Origin: Ilex aquifolium
Taxonomy: Eukaryota; Streptophyta; Magnoliopsida; Aquifoliales; Aquifoliaceae
Assembly: GCA_951799425.1 (NCBI GenBank)
Contig: OX637399.1
Span: 15,058,501-15,122,500, forward strand
Direction of reading: 5' to 3'
Length of the DNA: 64,000 nucleotides
In this document: in pieces, positions 10,858 through 21,088 of the stretch
How positions within the stretch are numbered: position 1 is the first letter of the stretch
How the letters are laid out: each line of letters begins with the position of its first letter
Position numbers and translations under genes: made by a program
Notes under the pieces: generated by a model
Databases searched by the model: none
What the model saw: only the letters and a program-made list of their open reading frames with translations
What the model was told of the DNA's origin: nothing

Positions 10858-12713
10858 TGCTTGATCAAAAACTTTGTTGTTTCCTAACCCCTAAAAACCA
10901 TCCCTTAGAATGTATTGTATATGGTGTATGTGTGGAGGGAGTGTCACTCTCCCTCGGAATGATGTGGGAGATAGGGCAACGGAATGGTGGTAATGAAAAT
11001 GGAATGAAATGCGTGTGTGAACAAAAGTGCTCCCCAAGCGTAAGGAGTCTTTTGCTTGTCGTGTTTTACTTGGAAAAGTATTCCAAGGTCGTCTCCTCAG
11101 GGAAGGAAAGTTCAAGTGTGTGAAGGTGATTTTGTCAAAAAGGAAAAGTGTAAAATCTTTTGTTTGTGTTTTGGTGATTTAAGTGTTCTTGAATGAAAAT
11201 GAAATGAAAACAAGTGTTGGCTAATCCAAAGAGTTCACTCCAATGAGAATGTCAATCCAACTCAAAGTCTTCCTCCAATGATGCATAGATGAACGATTGA
11301 TTCGTAGGAAGCTAGGGACGAAATGGAGGTGAGGATCCAAGCATAACCCGTGACCAGGCCTACGGGATATCAAAGACTCACAACCGTATCCACTCTCAAC
11401 CCGGTCAAACCGAACCACCGTACACCGAGTGGAGGAAAAAGAAAGAGTTGAAATGGCATACCCAAGGGGAATTCTCCCTTGGATTAGCCAACTTAAAATC
11501 TAACTACTCATATTTAAAGCAAAAGCATTCATAATGAGATGAAATGAATCTGAAAACAGAGCCTTGAACTTGTATTAATGCTAAGAGAAAGTAAAGTACC
11601 AAGAGAAATTCATTCCATAACCAAAATCAAAGCTTAAAGACAATACCCAGTTGAAATTGGAAAAGTTGCAGAGAAACCCAGTTGTAGCAATGGAACATGC
11701 AAGAGCATGAATTTAAACTAGATTACACTTGAAATAAAAGAGATTAAAGTGCTAGAAATTAAGATTACAATGCAAGAAATGAAAATTACAAGTAAAATGT
11801 AGCTTACAACACTATTCATCATCTTCTACCATGGACTACTCCTAAACTTAGGTAGCCACCCTTGAAATGCTTGTGGAATGCTGAATATATGCAGTGTGTC
11901 TTGCATTTTCGTGCATGGAGGGTGCCCTAGCATGAGTGTGCAGGTCCCCCATCAATGGGAGGTTGAATGATGGCTTGCACAGGCTAGGACGCCGAGCCTG
12001 CAACTCCCCAGGCAGCCCACTCCTCTCCCATCCTCCTTGAATGCCAAGCCTCAAAAGTCTTCAAATTGTGTAAGGAAGGCATGGAAATGTGTAAGGAAAT
12101 GTTGGGGGGCAAGTGGGAGAAGTGTAGGTGGGACCCCCAACCAAGTGGAGATGAGTTTCAGGCGTTTCTGGGCTGTTTTGGGCAGCGTACCGGTACGCCG
12201 TACCGGTACGGTTTGGCTACTGGAGTTCGGCGTACCAGTACGCGTACTGGTATGATTTTTCTGCTCCTGACCAGTTTTTGTAGAATTGATATAACTTTTT
12301 ATCTAACCGTCGGATTGAGCTGAAATTTTTACACAATATATAAGACATACAGATCTATAACTTTCATGTTTTGAACTTTTTCAGATTTGAAGTGGATCAT
12401 GTTCAAAATGGAGGAATAACGAGGCTCTGTTTCCAGATGGTGTGGCTGCTGGTGCTTTTGTTCCCAAACACCAATACCTCCTTGATTTCTTCACTTTTAA
12501 GCCTCCAAATCTTCATGTAATGTGTCCATGCCCTCACCACACATCCATCATAGTTGCAAGGTCATAAAATCAATCATTTAAGCTATAAAAACTTGCAACA
12601 TTGAAAATTCAACATTATTCATAAAATTGGCTAACACTAAGTACTTATATGCAAAAGTTGAGTTAAAATGAATGTAATGAGGCCTTCAAATATACAATAT
12701 TTTGTGCTCATCA
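10858..12713 (-). mobile_element. Solo Athila-type LTR in Athila-1 RT, TSD GCTAC/ACTAC
   Basis: On the minus strand it runs from TGATGAGCACAAAATATT (12713) to GATCAAGCA (10858), 1856 bp. Flanks are GCTAC (10853-10857) and ACTAC (12714-12718), one mismatch, and the RT reading resumes exactly behind it. Same subfamily as the LTR at 41886-43765, sharing 'caggcagcccactcctc'. The hairpin copy is at 11069-11087. Confidence 0.92.
12185..12253. repeat. Palindrome cluster, CGTACCGGTACG type
   Basis: Three palindromic units (GTACCGGTACG, CGTACCGGTACG, GTACGCGTAC with decayed arms) with the spacer 'ctactggagttcgg', which also appears between palindromes at 23395-23460. Confidence 0.75.
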
Positions 12714-12718
12714 ACTAC

Positions 12719-13784
12719 TCCGGGTACAATCAAATAGACATAGCATTGGAGGATCAATAAAATACCACCTTCACTTGCATCTTCGGGACCTTTGCCTACC
12801 GTTGCATGCCATTTGGGTTGTGCAATGCCCCAGGGACCTTTCAAAGATGCATGATGGGGATCTTTAGTGATATGGTGGAAAATATTTTGGAAGTCTTTAT
12901 GGATGATTTCTCGGTGTTTGGGGATTCTTTCAATGGTTGTTTGGAGAACTTGGAGAAAGTACTTGAAAGATGTGAGGAGAAGAATTTGGTACTCAACTAG
13001 GAGAAGTGCTACTTTATGGTGACACAAAGGATAGTGATCGGACACATTGTTTCAACAAAAGGGATTGTAGTCGACAAATCCAAGGTTGAAGCAATTTCCA
13101 ACCTCCCCACACCGAAAGTCGTCAACGACATCCAGTCGTTTCTTGGCCATGCTGGTTTTTATCGTCGTTTTATAAAAGATTTTAGTGCATTAGCAAGACC
13201 CTTAACCAATTGGATTTCAAAAGATGTCCCATTTGTGTGGTAAGATGATTGTGAGGCATCATTTAAAAAACTCAAAAGCATGCTCACTTCACCTCCAATC
13301 ATGTGACCACCCAAGTGGGACTTACCATTTGAGCTCATATGCGACACGATTGATTACGCAGTCTGCGCAGTGCTTGGTCAGAGGTAAGATAATAGACCTT
13401 ATGTAATATACTACGCTAGTAAAATTCTTAATGAAGCACAAATGAACTACACTACAACTAAAAAAGAGTTGCTAGCGGTAGTATTTGCATTGGATAAATT
13501 TCGGTCCTACATCATTGGTTCGCCTATTGTAGTTTACACTGATCACTCTGCTTTGAAGTATCTTTTGTCTAAGTAGGACCAAAGTTGAGACTCATTAAAT
13601 GGATCCTCCTCCTTCAAGAATTCAATTTGATCATCAAAGACAAGAAAGGAGTTGAGAATGTGGTGGTGGACCATCTGTCGCGACTTGTGGTTCAAGATGC
13701 GGAAGAGTATATTCCTATCCTTGACTCTTTTCCTGACGAGCATTTATTTTCCATTCATTCTGTATGTCCTTGGTATGCTGACAT
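12719..13784 (+). pseudogene. pol: Athila-1 RT palm/thumb and RNase H
   Basis: RT resumes with SGYNQIDIALEDQ, then MPFGLCNAPGTFQRCM and the catalytic FMDD (about 12896-12907), then connection text GHAGFYRRFIKDFSALARPL. RNase H follows with a first Asp in ELICDTIDYAVCAVL, a Glu in TTKKELLAVVFALDKF and an Asp in VYTDHSALKYL. Stops occur near 12757, 12998, 13240 and 13305, and a frameshift follows the RNase H core near 13575. RT and RNase H copy element RNA into DNA. The piece ends at WYAD, where an LTR of an unrelated family inserted (TSD GACAT at 13780-13784). Confidence 0.9.
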
Positions 13785-13985
13785 TGATTAGTAGTTAAAA
13801 TTAGAATCTTAATATGCTTTTTAAGACTAATTATGCTTTGATAGAGTTTGAATGATGATATTTCAGGAGAAAGATTGTACAAGGGCCTAATGTCAATGAA
13901 TACCAAACTTTCATACAACACCCATATGTTCTGGAAGAAAATTTGAGAATTTGGAAACAAGGCATGAACCTTCGAATGCCAATCC

Positions 13986-14120
13986 ACGTTCGAACGTCCT
14001 CTTGAATTATTTGAAGACCAGACTGCTAAGGTGATGGCATATGGCATGTTGCAGTTATTTTGACAGAAGACCAAGAGCTACTTGAGTACAACGTTCGAAC
14101 ACCAATAAACGTTCGAACGT
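13986..14120. repeat. Palindrome cluster, ACGTTCGAACGT type
   Basis: ACGTTCGAACGTC occurs at about 13986 and 14109, with partial units near 14090 and decayed ones to 14280, within family G U3. The inverted sister LTR has a richer set at 49814-50162. Confidence 0.75.
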
Positions 14121-14404
14121 CTTTTTGAATTATTTGAGGACCAAACTGCCAGGGTGATGAGACATGGCTTGCTATCTACTGTGGGTGACAAGAGCCACTT
14201 GAGTCCACGTTTAAACTCCATTAACCTTTTGAACACCCATAACAGAAGACAGGAGATGATGTTCGAACACCATTCAACATTGGAACATAGTCCCTAGATA
14301 GGCAGCAGAATGGTTTATTTTCTATCCGGACCTTGTGGCATTCACATAGACTTTGAAGAATTTGTACTATTCTTTCACACTTCTTTACCCCCCTCCTCCT
14401 TGCC

Positions 14405-14412
14405 TATAAATA
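14405..14412 (+). promoter_or_regulatory. TATA box of family G LTR
   Basis: TATAAATA followed by a short 'gggagcttct' leader; conserved in the inverted copy at 49714-49721. Confidence 0.65.
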
Positions 14413-15590
14413 CTCCCATTGTGGGAGCTTCTAAGGAGACTTAAACTTAGACGTAGTCTTAGACTTAGACTTACACTTGCATACACTTGCACTTAGCTAT
14501 AGATGGACATACATAGAGGGAGATAGATCATCTTTTGGTTGAGGAGAAAACCCTCCAAAAGTGACTAGTTTTCTTCTACTTTCATTATTAGTTTCATTTG
14601 CTTCCATTGTTTAAGCTTCCTTCTTCACTTACAGGAGTGAAACTCTTCCACTTTTCCAGAGCTTTACCAAAGCTATGAAGGGTGGAAAGTGATTCACTCA
14701 TTCTTCATCTAAGATAGGCTCCTTGTGTAGTGTGTTTTACCTTGTAACTCCTCTACTTTGAGGAATGAGAATCACTCACTTTTCTAGCTTTACCAAAGCC
14801 ATGAAGAGTGAGTAGTTTCTCATTCACTATTTAGTAAGAGGTGAGGGACATGTATAAATCATTCGGAAGTTATATGTGTGCATTTCGTTTATGCTTAATG
14901 CTTTATCTTTTACTTGCTTATTGAATTATTGAATGTATCTAGCAAAGCTAAGGTACTTTCCACAATCATGAGTCCTTTCTATGACATAGATGACTCTTGG
15001 CATAGGAAGACTCATTGGTTATCTGCAAGTACTCCAGCTAGATCTTCATGACTACCTTTCAATCTTCACTATTATTGTGCCTCAACTAAGAATGGAATAC
15101 TAACACTGTGGTTGGATGCCTTGTAGAAACACTTGCTTGTTTGTAGACGAGTTGAGTCTCGACACAAACAATTCTTGTAAATCTATACTAAGACATCGGA
15201 ACCATGCTCTTAACTCTCACAATCCATCTTTATCTTCTGATTAACTTTATGTTGACACAAGGGTTAATTGAGTTCTCAAGCACAAGTATAACAACCAGAT
15301 GATTGACTACATGTCCAGATCCTCGAGCTAAATGGTGACTTTTACATTTGAAAGACTATTATATTTTGTCTAGAAAATCCACTTAGAAAGAATCTTATAT
15401 TCTATCCTGGAAAAATCCATAAGATCATCACTTTAAATCTCAAGGGTTCCAATCACTTTGGTCTCTGTCACTACATACTTCGAAACGCCAACATTAGTTT
15501 CCTGTGGATTCGACTCCGGACTTAACCGGATTATTACTACAACTTGACCGCTTGCACTTGGGTGTACACATTTCGGATCAAGTCAGACAT

Positions 15591-15976
15591 TTGCAATTAT
15601 CTTGCCACAAGAAAAATACCGCCGTATTGGAGCCTAGAGGATAAAAGGAGATTTATGGCGGATGTGAAGTACTTCTACTTCGACAACCCATATTTGTTCA
15701 AGTATTGCCCAGACCAAGTGATGAGGAGATGCGTACCTGAAGATGAATAATGGGAAGTCCTTTCATTCTGTCATTATGAGGTATGCGGTGGCCACTTCTC
15801 TTCCAAAAGGACTTCAGCTAAGGTTTTGCAATCCGGTTTTTATTGGCCTTCGTTAATTAAAGATTGTGATTCCTTTTGCAAAGAATGTAATAGGTGCCAA
15901 TGGTTAGGTAGTGTGACCCGTAGGAATATGATGCCCTTGTCCCCCGTGTTAGTAATTGAGATATTCGATTGTTGGG
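15591..15976 (+). pseudogene. pol: Athila-1 integrase, N-terminal zinc-binding part
   Basis: Reading resumes after family G LTR with CNYLATRKIPPYWSLEDKRR, the Athila spacer after RNase H, then DVKYFYFDNPYLFKYCPDQ. The HHCC zinc finger follows: H in CHYEVCGGHFSSKRT and the Cys pair in CKECNRCQ. A TAA at 15748-15750 and a second stop just after break the frame. It stops at EIFDCWG, where Athila-NA inserted (TSD TTGGG at 15972-15976); the catalytic core is 13.6 kb downstream at 29596. Confidence 0.88.
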
Positions 15977-17897
15977 TGATGGGCACATAATATTGCATAT
16001 TTGAAGGCATCATTACATGCATTTTAACTCAACTTTTGCATTTAAGTACTTAGAGTTAGCCAAAGTTGTCAATAATGTTGAATTTTTTATGTTGCAGGCA
16101 ATTAAGCCTAAATGATGGATTTTAGAACATTGCAACTATGTGTGGATGTGTGGTGAAGAGATGGACACATTACATGAAGATTTGGGGGCTTAAAAGTGAA
16201 AGAAATCAAGGAGGTATTGGTGTTTGGTAACATAGGCATCAGCACCCACACCATTTTGTAGTAGTACCTCGGGTTTCCTCCATTTTGACCATGATATATT
16301 TAGAATCTGAAAAAGTAAAAAACATGAACGTTATAGATCTGGATGTCCTGTGCATTGTGTCAAACTTTCAGCTCAATCAGACGGTTGGATCAAAAGTTAT
16401 GACAATTCTACGAAAATTGGTCTTGGAGCTAGCATCCCATTTTCGACCTACCGGTAGAAAGAACAAAAACCTACCGATAGGTTTTGTCTACTGGACAAAA
16501 ACCTATCGGAAACCTACCAAAAACCTACTGGTAGGTTTGTGCAACTGGTGTCCAACGTACCGGTAGGTTTTCCGCGACCTACCGGTAGGTTTTGCCCAGA
16601 AGTGGCAGAACGCCTGCAACTCAAGTTCCACTTGCCTAGGGGTCCCACCATTGATTCTCCCACTTTTTCCTGACATCCCATACACAAATACATGTCTCCC
16701 CACACCTAGGGGTGGACTTTGGAGGCCATTGCATTTATGAGGATGGGAGTGAAGAGGGGAGCCAGGGGAGTTGTTGGGTAGGCTGTTCCTAGCCTGTCTA
16801 AGCCATCAAATCTCTTCCCATTGATGGGAAGCCTGCACACAGAGGCTAGGTGAGCCTCATGGACGAAAATGCATCACTCTACTCACCATATATTAAAGCA
16901 TTCATAAGCCATTGAAGGGTGGCTACCTAAGCTTAGAAAGTTCCTAAGGAAGATGATGAATAGTTACATATAGAAGTTTGTATTTTTGCATTTTCCTCTC
17001 CATTTCAGTTGTAGCTAGCTTTAAATATCTTGTAATCTTTAATTCTTGTACGTTAATCTTATTTATTTCAAGTGTATTTCAAATTTAGTTCCATGTTCTT
17101 GAATCTACCATTAATGCATTTAAGTTTTCTTCACTTCAAGTTTTAAAATGGGTTTTGAATATTTTTCTTCATAGTTCAAGTTTTCTTGCATTAGTTCAAG
17201 TTTCATGTTTCATTTCTCCATTATGTCTCTTTACATGATACATGTCTTTCCTTTTACCATGAGTAGCTAGATTTTAAGTTGGCTAATCCAAGGGAGACCT
17301 CCTCTTGGGTGTGCCATTTCAACTCATTTTCTTTCCTCCTCTCAGAGTACGATGGTTCGGTTTGACTGGGTTGAGAGTGGACACGGTTGTGAGTCTTTGA
17401 TATCCCGTAGGCCTAGTCACGGGTTATGCTTGGATCCTCACCTCTATTTTGTCCCTAACTTCCCACGAATCAATCGTTCATCTAAGATCTATTCGAGGAA
17501 GGCTTCGAGTTGATTTGGGATTCCCATTGGAATGAACCCTTCGGATTAGCCAACACTTGTTTCATTTCATTTTTAGCAAAAACACAATCCCAAAACTCAA
17601 ACTCAAAAGATTTTACATTTTCCTTTTCTTTCACAAAATCACCTTCACACACTTGAACTTTCCCTCCCTGAGGAGACGACCTTGGAATACTTTTCCAAGT
17701 AAAATACGATAAGCAAAAGTCTCTCTGCGCTTGGGGAGCATTTTTGTTCACACATGAATTTCATTCCATCCACCATTCCGCTGCCCTTTCTTTTGACTTC
17801 ATCCCAAGGGAGAGTGACACTCCCTTCGCACCTATATCATATACACATTAAAGGATGATTTTAGGAGGTTCGGAACTACAACGGTTCTGATTAAGCA
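15977..17897 (+). repeat. Athila-NA LTR 1
   Basis: 1921 bp, from TGATGGGCACATAATATTGC to TTAAGCA. Near-identical to LTRs 2 and 3. Contains the palindrome cluster at 16446-16591 and the hairpin at 17691-17709. Confidence 0.95.
16446..16591. repeat. Palindrome cluster, CCTACCGGTAGG type
   Basis: Five or so CCTACCGGTAGG-derived units, several perfect and some with one arm changed (CTACCGATAG, CTACTGGTAG). It sits between 'ggatcaaaagttatgac' and 'cagaacgcctgcaactcaag', flanks that are conserved in LTRs carrying other palindromes. Confidence 0.8.
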
Positions 17898-17901
17898 TTT
17901 T

Positions 17902-17919
17902 TGGCGCCGTTGCCGGGGA
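17902..17919 (+). other. Primer binding site, tRNA-Asp, first unit
   Basis: Exact TGGCGCCGTTGCCGGGGA, 4 nt after LTR 1. Confidence 0.95.
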
Positions 17920-18027
17920 AGTTAACCGTCGAGTTCAAGGTGATTTTGGGCGGTATAGGTAAGTCTCGTGATTTTCATCATGGGCCGAGGTATGTCGTCT
18001 CTTTTGTAAATAGTTTGTAAATAGATT

Positions 18028-19026
18028 GTGTTTTATATAATGTCTTATAATTTTTATGAAAATGTATCAAATGCCCCATTTTTTGAAAATATGTGTGAGA
18101 TTTGTGATGAGTATGGGCACATCACTAGTGAGTGCCCAATAAATGCCCCTTGTTTTGAAAACATTTGCAAGATTTGTGGTGAGTATAGACACATCACTAA
18201 TGAGTGCCCAATAAATGCCCCTTATGTTGAAAATGTTTGCGAGATTTGTGGTGAGTATGGACACATCACTAGTGAGTGCCCAATAAATTATCCGGTTCAA
18301 GACTTTGCATGCGGAGGTTCAAATTCAATTTTGGCCTCCGAAAACTTTTACCCCGACCACTATGTTACACCGAGTTATCCGAGTTATGGTTGGGAGAACG
18401 AACCTTATAGTTTTCCATCCGATCTCACACCACCAAATGAATTTTGCCACTATCCAACATATGGGGACTCAACCGAAGAAGAATTGAAAAATATTTTGTA
18501 TGAGTTTATGCAATGCCAAATGGAAGTCAATGCCCAAGTAGCCCAACAAATTTCTGAAATTAGGGATGGACTTGATACATTGACTAATGCTATAATTACT
18601 ATGCATGAAGAACAAAATCTTGAGCATAGTCAATGTATTGAGGATGGTCATCTCAATGGAATGCATATTGATGTTGAATCTCCCACCACTCTAGATTGTG
18701 AAACATTTAATGAGGATATCATCTCACATGAGGATAATGAGCCCAAGGTCATTTTTCCATCTATGAATGGTGTTGAGATTCAAACTTTTCAACTTGGGAA
18801 GGGCATTGCAATGGAGTTAAGTGTAGAAACTTTTAAAGAAAAATTGTATGCTCCATTGTTGGTATTGCATAAACTTGCCTATACCTCTATTTCGTTGAGA
18901 TTTTTGAATTATTATCCTCTATATTGTAGGATAGATTGGATAGAAAGGGCATTTATACAACAAAAAAATTTTAAAATCAAAAAAATCAATGGGCGCAAGC
19001 TCATATCCGAATTGAAGCCGGATTGA
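18028..19026 (+). CDS. Athila-NA protein with three tandem zinc knuckles
   Basis: A 332-residue open frame, the only coding sequence of this unit. Residues 23-36, 47-60 and 71-84 are CX2CX4HX4C knuckles (first: CEICDEYGHITSEC) in an exact 24-residue repeat with linker PINAP..EN. Then come a Tyr/Pro-rich part (about 100-145), a Glu/Gln-rich, probably helical part (about 150-200) and a basic tail (KIKKINGRK). There is no gag capsid domain and no enzyme motif. Knuckles of this type bind nucleic acid in gag nucleocapsid proteins, so an RNA-packaging helper role is likely but unproven. A second copy at 24793 is damaged; a third relative at 63660 has one knuckle. The start could also be the Met at 18040. 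Confidence 0.75.
   Translation: MFYIMSYNFYENVSNAPFFENMCEICDEYGHITSECPINAPCFENICKICGEYRHITNECPINAPYVENVCEICGEYGHITSECPINYPVQDFACGGSNSILASENFYPDHYVTPSYPSYGWENEPYSFPSDLTPPNEFCHYPTYGDSTEEELKNILYEFMQCQMEVNAQVAQQISEIRDGLDTLTNAIITMHEEQNLEHSQCIEDGHLNGMHIDVESPTTLDCETFNEDIISHEDNEPKVIFPSMNGVEIQTFQLGKGIAMELSVETFKEKLYAPLLVLHKLAYTSISLRFLNYYPLYCRIDWIERAFIQQKNFKIKKINGRKLISELKPD
18094..18279 (+). repeat. 72-bp tandem repeat encoding zinc knuckles
   Basis: Three in-phase copies of a 72-bp unit, each giving one CX2CX4HX4C knuckle plus linker. The repeat number differs between copies of the family in this window (three here, one full plus a partial at 24793, one at 63740). Confidence 0.85.
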
Positions 19027-21072
19027 CATTAACCCTTTTTGTTTTGTTTTCGTGTACATAGTAGTAGATTTCTTTTATTGTTATATTTTTATTTTCATGG
19101 TTTTTGTAGAGTAGAAGTTGTTTACCTCTCCCTAGTTTGGACTCATTTCATTTTGAGCATCATCATAGACAAACTCATTCAATATCATATGCGAGTTTAA
19201 GTTGGGGGGTGTAAACAAACTTTTTTGTTTTCCCTTTAAGGTGTATACTAAAAAGAAAAAAAAAAGAGAAAAAAAGGGGGGGGGGGGGTATCTCATTTCC
19301 CATGATACTTTCATTGTTCTCATTGCATGATCCTTGTGCATTGAGGACAATGCATGGTTCAAGTTGGGGGGTGAGGTGCACCATTTAGAATTTTCACCAC
19401 TTTTTGTATAGAATAATGGGAAATGTGAAAATTTTAAAAAACGTTTGGACACTTTTTGTGTAAAGTATCTAATATTGAACTATATTCCCCTATCCTAATT
19501 GTTGTGGGAGTTGTGATTGCTTGATCTTCACTTTGAACTTTGAATACATGAGCACATTATAGAAGTTTATCCTATTGCTAAGAGTATCACATACTTGTTT
19601 GCTTTTGAACTCAACCATAAGTGCACCATGAACTTGTAATTTTGGCAATTTATGGATTGAGTTCACATTTAGTGCTTGACATGAATAGTGGAGATGAGTA
19701 AGAACCCATGTGAGCTTTAATGCCAATCCTTATTTGGAGGGAACTTACATTTACTCAAGGAACAATTTTTCAAATTCAAATTTGTTCAATAATCTCACTA
19801 TGCTTGTTGTGGTTATGTGCATTTGGGTAGTTGATTGACTTTGTCTTGATATGTACAATGTTCCCCCATGCTTATTTAGAAATGATCTTAGGCCATCTTT
19901 GAAATGCTTTGAGCCTTAGCCTTTTTTCTTGTGAAAATTTTATCCCTAGTGCAGCGATTGAGCCTTAATTGTAAATTCGTTTTCGTGCCCCACATTTGAC
20001 CAAGCCAGTGCAAAATGATAAACATCTACCACACCTTGGTTGTTCCTAGAGCTGAATATGAGTGATCATAAAAAAAAGAGGGAATGGTGGTGCGAAAACT
20101 CAACAAAAAGGATGAATAATGTGGAATTCAAATGTTGAATGAAAAAGAATGAGAAATCCAAGAAAAATGAGAGAGAAAGGGGTGAAAAGAAGAAAAAGAA
20201 TGATCAAAAGAAAAGGAAAATGTTAAGGAAAAGAAGAAAAAGAAACAAAGAGTGTGGTGATGGGTCTAGACTGAAAATCCCATGAAAAAGGGAGATGTTT
20301 TTTAAATAAAAGTCATTTACTCAGAACAACCCTCTTTGGTATCGTATACCCTTCATTTCACTTGCCGCAATATCACCCTAAGGCCTCATTACAACCATTG
20401 AAAGTCCTAAATGATCTAGAGAAAGCATGGGGAAGGCACACTTTTAAAGAACAAGAAAGGTTGATTTTGCTATCTAGTGCCCTAACATTCCTTTCATGAG
20501 ATTATGCCAAGGTTGTTTCATTTCTATGCATACTTCATTTTTGGATTATATGTGAGTATACTTCATTTTGTGCTCAAGATTCCATCTCACATATACACAT
20601 GGAGAGCATGCCAGGATAACCGTAGTGTGATTCATTGTTAAGAGACACCCTTGGTGAGTTTGCATCAAAGCTGAATTTGTCTAGCAAATGAATGTGAATT
20701 CCGTTGAGTAAATGCTTAAATTACATATTCATTTCACACACATACGAGTTTGAAAATGAATGTGTATGTGAATACTCTAGAATAGCATTTAAGGCTATGA
20801 TGTGTTTCATGTGTGATTAGTTCGGGTATGTTGGACCAAGCTATTTTTGAAATCCCAGTGCTAGTTAGGATAAGGGAATATGCTTTAAATATTGGATATT
20901 AAGAAAATAAGTTTGTAACTTCACTGGAAACCTTCACGAGACAAAACTCATCCACTAAGGATCACCTAGGGGTTTAAAGGCTTATTGCATATGCTAAATG
21001 CAATTGCGGAATTAATATATGTTTATTTTGTTTCCTTGCTTTTTACATTTTGTTTGCTAGGGACTAGCAAAG
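19027..21072 (+). other. Athila-NA 3' internal non-coding region, first unit
   Basis: No credible ORF. Holds an A/G homopolymer stretch (about 19253-19290), two internal copies of the purine motif AAGTTGGGGGGTG (19198-19210, 19361-19373), the hairpin TGCATTGAGGACAATGCA (19337-19354) and a purine-rich segment at 20050-20260. From about 19320 it is homologous to 56630-58260 of Athila-1, so it is a descendant of an Athila 3' region that lacks the env-like ORF. Confidence 0.75.
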
Positions 21073-21088
21073 CTTAAGTTGGGGGGTG
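21073..21088 (+). other. Polypurine tract before LTR 2
   Basis: 'cttaagttggggggtg' immediately before the TG of LTR 2; plus-strand primer. Confidence 0.85.

Larger units (their letters stand above)
13785..15585 (+). mobile_element. Solo LTR of unclassified family G, TSD GACAT
   Basis: Begins TGATTAGTAGTTAAAATTAG, ends GGATCAAGTCA, 1801 bp, with GACAT at 13780-13784 and 15586-15590. A second member lies inverted at 48396-50346. Both have TATAAATA mid-LTR, a conserved pre-end block 'gtggattcgactccgg', and TTCGAACG palindromes. No internal region or coding sequence is linked to it here, so the superfamily is inferred (probably Ty3/gypsy from the 5-bp TSD and TG/CA ends). Confidence 0.9.

Noticed and set aside
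16446-16591. Regularly repeated palindromes resembling a CRISPR array
   Set aside because: Spacers are irregular and the units are variable palindromes in a plant LTR; no cas-like gene exists.
19253-19290. A-rich then G-rich run as a possible second polypurine tract or G-quadruplex
   Set aside because: Simple homopolymer slippage explains it and its length differs in the sister copy at 25861-25898; no LTR follows.
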